NCBI RefSeq assembly: GCF_963678635.1
Contig: NC_087069.1
Location: 5,191,472-5,255,471, forward strand
Reading direction: 5' to 3'
DNA: 64,000 bases
Source of the DNA: Symsagittifera roscoffensis
Taxonomy: Eukaryota > Xenacoelomorpha > Acoela > Convolutidae
Shown here: positions 57,370 to 64,000 of the stretch, piece by piece
How the letters are laid out: each line of letters begins with the position of its first letter
Position numbering within the stretch: position 1 is the stretch's first letter
The notes under the pieces: model-generated
Seen by the model: the letters and a program-made list of their open reading frames with translations, nothing else
Databases searched by the model: none
What the model was told of the DNA's origin: nothing
Program-made: the position numbers and the translations under genes

Positions 57370-58005
57370 GGATGAGGTGACTGGACGGCGCCTCAGCTGG
57401 ACTACAAGCACTTCGTGGTTAGATGGAAAAAACAGTAGAAGATTTGAGGCGAGAGATCGGAAGTGTGAAGTTGCCGGACTGCAGTAAGTAAAACTTGAAA
57501 CTCTTTCTCCCTCTCTCTCTCTCAATCTTATCTCATCTGCGATATTTATACTTGCTTTAGAAATATCTTCACCAGTAGGAAGGATAGAAACTGAGTAATA
57601 ATTTTGATAGTACATTTTACTGTTTCGATAGAATGTTGAAGGCATTTCTCGGTGCCTTAGACCATTTCCCTAGGCTCATAGTTGTTTGCAAAAATCTTTG
57701 CCGCTAACATAGATAAGGTGATTATGTAAGAGTCTACGGAAACTGAAGCCTGCGGATCGCTACGTCGCAACACGTATACGATGGTGCATGTACTAGGTCT
57801 ATACGGAACTATACTTAGAGAGAGGTACAAGGCGGTATAGTATAGCAGAAAAAGCGGAAGTCTAGTGAAGCAAAAAAATAGTGTTATAGGAGTTGTTAGA
57901 TTTTGGGGAATGACTCGAGGTTGAGCTGTTATATTGGGCTTTATATCTTAGAAGAAAGACTGTAAAAAAACGTTGTCATTAGCATGGTTCGGGAGAATAA
58001 TAGTC
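57370..58005. other. 3' untranslated part of the LTR element
   Basis: It contains a short CT microsatellite (57508-57527) and no recognisable domain. An unrelated minus-strand open frame at 57229-57645 has no support. Confidence 0.5.
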
Positions 58006-58018
58006 TAGAGGGGAAGAC
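58006..58018 (+). other. Polypurine tract
   Basis: The sequence agaggggaagac stands directly before TGTAGA of the 3' LTR. This is the expected place and composition for plus-strand priming. Confidence 0.7.
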
Positions 58019-59998
58019 TGTAGATTTGGTGATTATACTGTATTACATACTGTAGTAACCTGAGCGTAAGATTATAAGCTTAGTTTAGTCAATAGAGCAG
58101 AGTAAACAATTGGTTAAGTTGCAAAATTGACCAAAACAAACAGAGACTAAGCATGATTTTAATACGGTACCGATTTTGCAAACCACCCCAAAATAGAAAC
58201 TACCGGGGCTAGCTGTATGAAACAGATAGGACGGATACAAGAGTCGATTTGACCCGGGCATGCAAAAAATCAGACCCTTCGGACTCCCCGGCCCTAAGTG
58301 ATAACGGTCCCCGGAAGTGTAAATGGCCCTATCAGAACTCGGAAGCTAGCTACGGTTTTGGGCTCAAATTTCAGTATGTTGTAGGCCTAGTTAAGGAAGC
58401 CTATGTTTGAAACCCCAGACCTCTTAGACCACCACTTCCGATTTTATGCCCAAAGTAAACAAACTAGGTCGTTTATACCCTAAGTCGTGGGTCGTTTCCC
58501 GGCCACAAATGAGCGCATGGAGCTGAAACTTGGATGGGTGATAGGTAGTGGCAAGATAAATCTTGTATCATAATTTGAACTAAATCCGGCAGTTGGGCCG
58601 GAAGCTATTAGCACTTGGAAAAACACCCCCTCAGCCTAGAAATAGGCAATTTACCCGAAATGATGAAAAGCGGCATGATGATTTTTTGCGGCAATCGGCA
58701 TAAGACAAGAGCCCCGAAAAAAGACCCGGGAAAAGTCATAATGGACCTTACTAAGGGTATAACTTGCGAAGTATTATTAGGATATGATTGGAACTTGGTA
58801 GTTAGGACTCCCTTGGGATTTTGAACCCAAATATGAAAGTTTGACCCCGGATGACACCTGGGTGACCTAAAGTTGACCCTTGAGCGTTTTGAGATTAACA
58901 CCGGAAAGCGGCGTTTTCCCAGCCCATTCCCTGGAAACGAGAATGGGGTACCTTGCCAAAGTTTGGGGAAAAACTTTTAGAATGGAAATTAGAGTAGAAG
59001 CTGATAGAGATATAGTTTTCACCTTGCAACCTTGGAAAAAAAAGAGTTAATTCAAAGTGGACTGGATAAACGTTGTGTTCAGTTTAGTTTGGCGAATGAT
59101 CTATTAGTAGCAATTCAACTGGACTAAAGAAAAGTAGTCCCAGAGAAAATAGATAATACTAGGACCGCGGCATGTGAGTTAAGTTTTCTAATTATTATGA
59201 ACGGACGATGAATTTACTTGGCTTCCCGGAGTTGACTTTTTGGGTTGATTTGACTTCTAATTGACAAACTACGTGTCCCTGATAGCTAGAAGGTCGGGAT
59301 TGGATAAGAGTACAGATCGAAATTTTAGATAGTTGGAATGAATTCGCTATCCACGAAAAAGGTCTCCCCCTTTACTTGGGAGGTCGGAACGTTAATGGGA
59401 TAATGAAAATAAAGACCTTAGGGTAAACATCTTTGGGTGAACGTAATATGGTTTGGAGGTTGAGTTGAACCCGAGAGCTGAAGTTCACAGAGATCGGGAA
59501 TTGGTTGATTAGAATCGTTTGACATTTGTTTGCTTGGTCCAATTGTGACAGCTGCCGCATACTGGGTATCTAATAAGTGTGAAAAGATTGATAAAAGAAA
59601 CTGAAGTTCGCACGTGGCAGAATTGACAGGTTGAGGGTTATAGCCTTAAAACATATGCGGACGGGTGACTTAAGCGGATGTAAGGACTAATAGGTAATGA
59701 CGTGACTTAATTAAAACTTAAGTGTAAAAAACGATGAGGTATTGGAGGGTATCGGAGAGCCTTTAAGAGTCAAAACAGTGTAAGTACCATTAAGAGTACT
59801 TGGTTCTTGTCAGAGAAGAGCAGTGTTAGCTACCATTAAGATAAGTTGGTTCTCGTCAGAGAAGAGAACAGTGTTAGCTACCATTAGGAGTACTTGGTTC
59901 TCGTCGGAGAAGAGAACAGTTGTTGGCTACTTTTAGGAATAGTTTGTTCGTTTGTTCTCAATCAGAGTAGAGAACAATTAATGCTAGCAAGCGAGTAT
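58019..59998 (+). repeat. 3' long terminal repeat, truncated
   Basis: It aligns with the 5' LTR from TGTAGA to gctagc(a/g)agcgagt, then stops. The last 500 bases, including TCTACA, are missing and unrelated DNA follows. Divergence from the 5' LTR is roughly 10 percent by eye. It carries about 150 bases (58690-58845) absent from the 5' LTR. That insert includes VIMDLTKGITCEVLLGYDWN, the typical end of a retropepsin domain, so a ninth protease-like scrap lies inside the LTR. Confidence 0.8.
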
Positions 59999-59999
59999 C

Positions 60000-60410
60000 T
60001 ATTAAAGTATCTATTTTTCAAACCATTATAAGAAGTAGCGCACTTTAAATCTCATCAATTATCGCAGCGTTGTGAAACTCCCTCGGGCGGCAACTTTAGA
60101 CAAACTCATTGTCTTTGGGTTAATAACATTGAGCTTTTTAAACAACCACACTTCCTGTATAACACCATTAGTCCAATTTGGTCCAAGCCAGTGAAAACAA
60201 GATATTTTTTCACTGTTTTAAAAACAAGGTGTATGAATACTTAGTGGCTTGCTACACCTAATTATTAGCTGTTCAACTTTTGTGAACTGTACAATGTCAT
60301 GCAATAGATTCGAAAATTCTCCGAGGAGTTGCTGTAAGGCTTCGAGCACTAATGGAGCATTCATTAGAGAACTTTTTTAACCCGGTTCTAGACCTAGGTC
60401 CTGCAAGTGT
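60000..60410. other. Unrecognised DNA after the truncated LTR
   Basis: No supported gene. It starts with a short direct repeat, gtatctatt, at 59995 and 60007, directly at the LTR break. Confidence 0.4.
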
Positions 60411-60424
60411 GTCGCCCGGACCCA

Positions 60425-61810
60425 TTACAAGGACTTGGTATTGTATTTAACACTTGTATACCATGTTTTCCCATTTGCATCCTTACCAACCATAATGCAA
60501 TTAACTTTTCAAAAGTTCTGTACAGCGCTGCTGGAATTTTCCGACAACAATTATTCGGAAGGGCGAACAACCACTGCTTTTGCCACAAGCATTGCATAAT
60601 CCGTATAATTTGGCCGGTTTTCGTACTTTCAAAAATTCCTGTAGTCTTCATGCCGATCGTTTTCTAACCCAATAACCAAACTGAGTTTTGAAGATGTCCT
60701 CAAAGTCATTGAAGATGTCCTCAATGTCCTCAAAACTTTCATCGTATCACATCGGGATTCAATATGTCGTCAGTTTTAGTTGGCTTATTCCAATGCTTGT
60801 CTCATACTCTCGACCTCTAACGGCCGCAACTTTTTTTCTACATATTATGAAAAATATACTTCCTTTTTAACGCCCTCTTTTCATTTTGCTTTAACAAATG
60901 ACTTGCAGACAAAGCGGACTTGCAGACAATGTAACTTTTCCTGAGCTCAAATTCTTCTTAAACACTTATTAGAGATTGCATTAGTATTTTGTATTGTATA
61001 CTATGTTTTTTTTCCATTTGCAGCCTTTACAACCATAATGCAATTAACTTTTCAAAATTTCTGTACAGCGCTGCTGGAATTTATTTCGAGAACATCTATT
61101 CGGAGGGCGAGCAATCACTGCTTTTGGCACAAACCTTGCCTCATCCGTATAAATTGGCCGGTTTTCGTTTTTTCAAAATGTCCTGTAATCTTCATGTCGA
61201 TCGTTTTCTAACCCAATAACTAAACTGAGTTTTGAAGATGTCCTCAAAGTCAAACGAGAACCATCATGGCAGCAATTGATTATTTGCTCAATTAAGTGGT
61301 GCTACTCTTCTGTTATACAAAACGATCTTGCAAAACGAAACTGCTGTAGTATGACAAGCGTTGCCATTTGATTTCGATTTTATAAAATTCAAAGCCTTGG
61401 TTTACGACAAGGCAAAGCTTGCTGTCGCACACTTTGCTTATTGTTGTACAAGAGACGTTGATTCTCTCAAGAAGTTCATGAGAAACTTTGAGTATCTAGC
61501 GCTAGTCATCATTGCACATTGTCAGTTCTTTTTTCATTATATGTTTACTTATTTTAAAAAATGCTGACAAATTTGAGACTTGATAAATGCATCAAAAAAC
61601 TGCAAATCGAGATTTAATACGTCGTCACTTTTAGTTGGTGTATTCCAATCCTTGTCTCATACTCTCGACCTCTAACGGCCGCAACTTTTTTTCTACATAA
61701 TATGAAAAATATACGTTCTTTTTAACGCCCTCTTTTCATTTTGCTTTAACGAATGACTTGCAGACAAAACGGACTTGCAGACAATGCCAATTATCCTGAA
61801 TTCAAATTCT
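60425..61810. repeat. Tandemly duplicated non-coding segment
   Basis: The block from tgtataccatgttttcccatttgca to gagttttgaagatgtcctcaaagtca (about 60450-60715) is repeated at about 60998-61253. The block ctcatactctcgacctctaacggccgcaa (60801) recurs at 61652, followed in both by gcagacaatg and caaattcttctta. In both copies every frame contains stops at conserved positions, so it is treated as a non-coding repeat. The parent element was not identified. Confidence 0.6.
61361..61567 (+). CDS. Unidentified open frame, 68 codons
   Basis: The stretch KALVYDKAKLAVAHFAYCCT followed by RDVDSLKKFMRNFEYLALV has protein-like composition in the first 45 codons and then becomes Phe-rich. It lies inside the duplicated region but has no second copy. 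An upstream acceptor-like ttcaaag stands at 61394, so it may be part of an exon. Function unknown. Confidence 0.25.
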   Translation: MPFDFDFIKFKALVYDKAKLAVAHFAYCCTRDVDSLKKFMRNFEYLALVIIAHCQFFFHYMFTYFKKC

Positions 61811-62260
61811 TCTTACACACTTATTAGAGAAAAAATATATATTAGGGCAAGGTATCTATATGTTTACTCGGCCAATTTTGCCAATTTGCAGATCAGAAAC
61901 CTTCTTTTGCAATTTGTCGACCCGTCCGATTGGGGTCGAGTGGTCCACCAGTTTGTTCCAGTGGTCTGATCTCCACGTTTTTAATGTAGAAAATTGAAGA
62001 TGTTAGTTTTGTTGAGCAGGTAGACGCCTGGTATAAGATTGAACCGAATGAAGCATATAATCAAGTATCAACTAGTTCCGCAGCGGAAAAAAGGGCAGAC
62101 CAAAAACTGTAATCATTCATCGCACAAAATTGTTTTATTAGCTCTGTGGCCAATCTCTGGATTATAGATAAGTCAGAGATGTTGGTTTTTTTTCCACCGA
62201 GTTAGAGCAGATAAAACAAAGTCAAGACTGTCAAAGAATCAATTTGAAAAACCGACGCTA

Positions 62261-62760
62261 GTGATGATTGGTGAAAAAACGTATCACTTTCTGATGATTG
62301 ATTTTCTGATGCTTAAAACCCGTAGCTCAAACAATTATTCTGCTAGAGAAATCTGCCTTCGTCATCATCTCGTAAAAAAATTGTCTCGTCGTAAATCAAT
62401 TTTTCATGGGTCTTCCACCAATAAAGCACTTCTGGCCAATTCAGATTCAATTCATAGACTTCTAGCCTTTTCAATTGTTTCCCTCTGCATTATCATGCTG
62501 TTTCTGTTAATAAAGCTTTCATATCCTTTTAAACTGGTGTACTTGCGGGACAACATCCATCTGCAATAATTTTGTGCTCGAAGAATATCAAAACCCATGT
62601 GGTATACTCGATATATTTTCGAAACTCGGGAATTCCCAACTACTCTCACACTTCGAAATACCACTCGTGGAAATCAAGGCTACTGTCCAGAAGCAGCAGA
62701 TGCGATGATTCAGAAGATCCATATGAACGGTGACCTTGAATCGTTGAAACATCCTTAAGA
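62261..62760 (+). other. Open frames of unknown origin
   Basis: A frame at 62261-62569 has a basic first part and a hydrophobic helix (LLAFSIVSLCIIMLFLLIKL). A second stretch at about 62590-62757 reads MWYTRYIFETREFPTTLTLR, then GYCPEAADAMIQKIHMNGDL, and stops. Either could be a remnant of a gene. No family is recognised. Confidence 0.2.
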
Positions 62761-62898
62761 AGAATGGGACATATGTTGGTAGGTTTGAATAAAAAAAATC
62801 TTGGTTACGAATGGAGAAATCAAAGGTAATTCAGTACGCTACAATTGAAAAAGTAGGTCAGTTAAAAACAAATACTAAAAAGTTGATTATATTTTTTG

Positions 62899-63424
62899 TT
62901 CCGACTTTCGATACGAAAGTAACGGAATATTTGTGCTCGGGGTGGGTTTTTTTTTCTTCAGACAAGTTTCGAATTTTTAACTAGCCATTTTTGTAGAATT
63001 TTTTTTATCATTCTAAGCTATTGTTGTCCTAAGCTCAAATTTGAAAACATATTTCACCTGTGATCTTTTTTTGTAAAATTATGATGGTTTAAAGATTGCC
63101 TTTTTGGTCAATTTTGGGACAATTAATGCGCGATATATTTCGCGCTATTAACGCGTAAGCGGTTAATTAATCCGTCTTAGAAATTGTTTCAAATTCGTTG
63201 AAAAAAGCTTATTTGCCATAATTGATTTGTTACAAGGAGCAAAATTTATCTTTTTGTACACTATAAGGCGTGTGGGGGGATTATTTTAAAAAAAAATTTC
63301 AAATTTTAGAAAAAAAAATTAATTTTGTTTTATTTTATTTGATTTAATAATGTTATTACTGCTCTATAAGCCTTAAAAGGCAGTCGGAACATTCAGGGCT
63401 TCGCCCTGATACGAGTAGTCTTGT
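62899..63424. repeat. Dispersed single copy of the HINE-like element
   Basis: It starts gttccgactttcgatacgaaag, where ctttcg-ata-cgaaag is a perfect hairpin, and reads gtaacggaatatttgtgctcggg. It ends agtcggaacattcagggcttcgccctgatacgag, where agggc-ttc-gccct is a second perfect hairpin. The outermost nine bases, gttccgact and agtcggaac, are inverted. The interior differs from the 344-bp array units, so this is a longer family member. Confidence 0.8.
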
Positions 63425-63429
63425 TGCTA

Positions 63430-64000
63430 GTTTTGAAATGGAGTTATCTTCATAATAAACTAGTTTTCAGCCATTTTTAATTAGCAAATTGAACAAAATT
63501 TTTACGCAGCTATCTTTCCTCGGTTTTGTTTCTTCAATATTTGACTATACCGTCGCATGTCACAGTGTAAGAGCCCGTCTCTTCTGGAGTGTTTTTCATT
63601 AGCAGTAGAAATTTTTCCATCCCTAAAATTAAAACAACATACTCCCTGAAAGTCACAAACACTTACTGCGCTGCTACTGCTGCTACTCTCCTTGGCAAGA
63701 TACAACTGTTTATTTTACAGTAATTCGCAAGAACTCATATGTCATAGGGATTTTTTGGTGCAAAAGTTGTGGATGACCTTGAGACAATGCTCTCTTTCAA
63801 CCATGATAATGCAAGTGTAGCCTAAGTGAAGACTTTTTCCGTCCCAAAAAGGACATGCAATCTGTTTTACTGGCTACTTTAAAAGTGTTAAGAAGAAAAA
63901 CATTCGCTCACAGACTGGATAATTGAAAAAAAATTGTATTCGAAATTCCAAAATTCTGGTTTGGATTGTGCAGAACAGCAACCTACGAGGCTGCTCTGCA
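63430..64000. other. Intergenic DNA at the window end
   Basis: A minus-strand open frame of 67 codons at 63502-63705 contains a Ser run encoded by tactgctgctac-type triplets. It has no other support. Nothing else is recognised. Confidence 0.4.

Noticed and set aside
60394-60651. Cys/Trp-rich minus-strand frame suggesting a zinc-binding protein
   Set aside because: The duplicate at 61.0-61.25 kb does not preserve the frame, and a stop is shared in the best alternative frame.

Overview
The window looks like nuclear DNA of a nematode, probably Caenorhabditis-like. It is AT-rich, its introns end in the nematode-type T-run plus CAG/TAG acceptor, it carries serpentine receptor genes of nematode style, and it is packed with decayed mobile elements. 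Species cannot be fixed from sequence alone. There is a 200-base N gap at 39071-39270. I found no rRNA, tRNA or CRISPR.

Layout. 1-6800: AT-rich DNA with inverted-repeat transposon scraps and one GC-rich open patch (2330-2600). 6842-8466: a minus-strand seven-helix receptor gene with frameshifts. 8940-10900: scraps of a DNA transposon family with an ACGAGGCCAAACTGTG end. 12268-12500: relic of a hAT transposase. 12990-18051: a second minus-strand receptor gene whose helix-coding exons I can order; its 3.3 kb third intron holds five copies of a 344-bp tandem repeat built from a Helentron/HINE-like element. 19140-19922: a near-perfect 0.78 kb palindrome.

21540-47440 is a graveyard of one Polinton/Maverick-like family. 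A nearly complete but broken protein-primed family-B DNA polymerase gene lies on the minus strand at 25368-29689, with exonuclease and all three polymerase motifs visible. A more decayed copy lies on the plus strand at 43849-47280, and shuffled scraps lie at 21930-24470. Between the two polymerase copies sit small accessory genes in mirror order (a, b, c and d on both sides), plus a central set (e, f and a zinc-finger exon). Gene c and gene b are also tandemly duplicated on the left. The spaces between divergent genes hold clustered host-type promoter motifs: CArG boxes, CRE palindromes, an AP-1 site and arrays of CCAAT boxes. This resembles a viral immediate-early enhancer arrangement.

48736-59998 is an LTR retrotransposon. 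The 5' LTR is complete (2.3 kb, ends TGTAGA...TCTACA), followed by a primer-binding site; a polypurine tract precedes a truncated 3' LTR. The interior has no recognisable reverse transcriptase or integrase. It holds two tandem 2.85-kb units, each encoding four degenerate retropepsin-like domains, eight in all. 60000-64000 holds duplicated non-coding segments, a solo copy of the HINE-like repeat and unidentified open frames.

Almost every protein gene here is broken. Several breaks fall in A/T homopolymers, so some may be assembly errors rather than true lesions.
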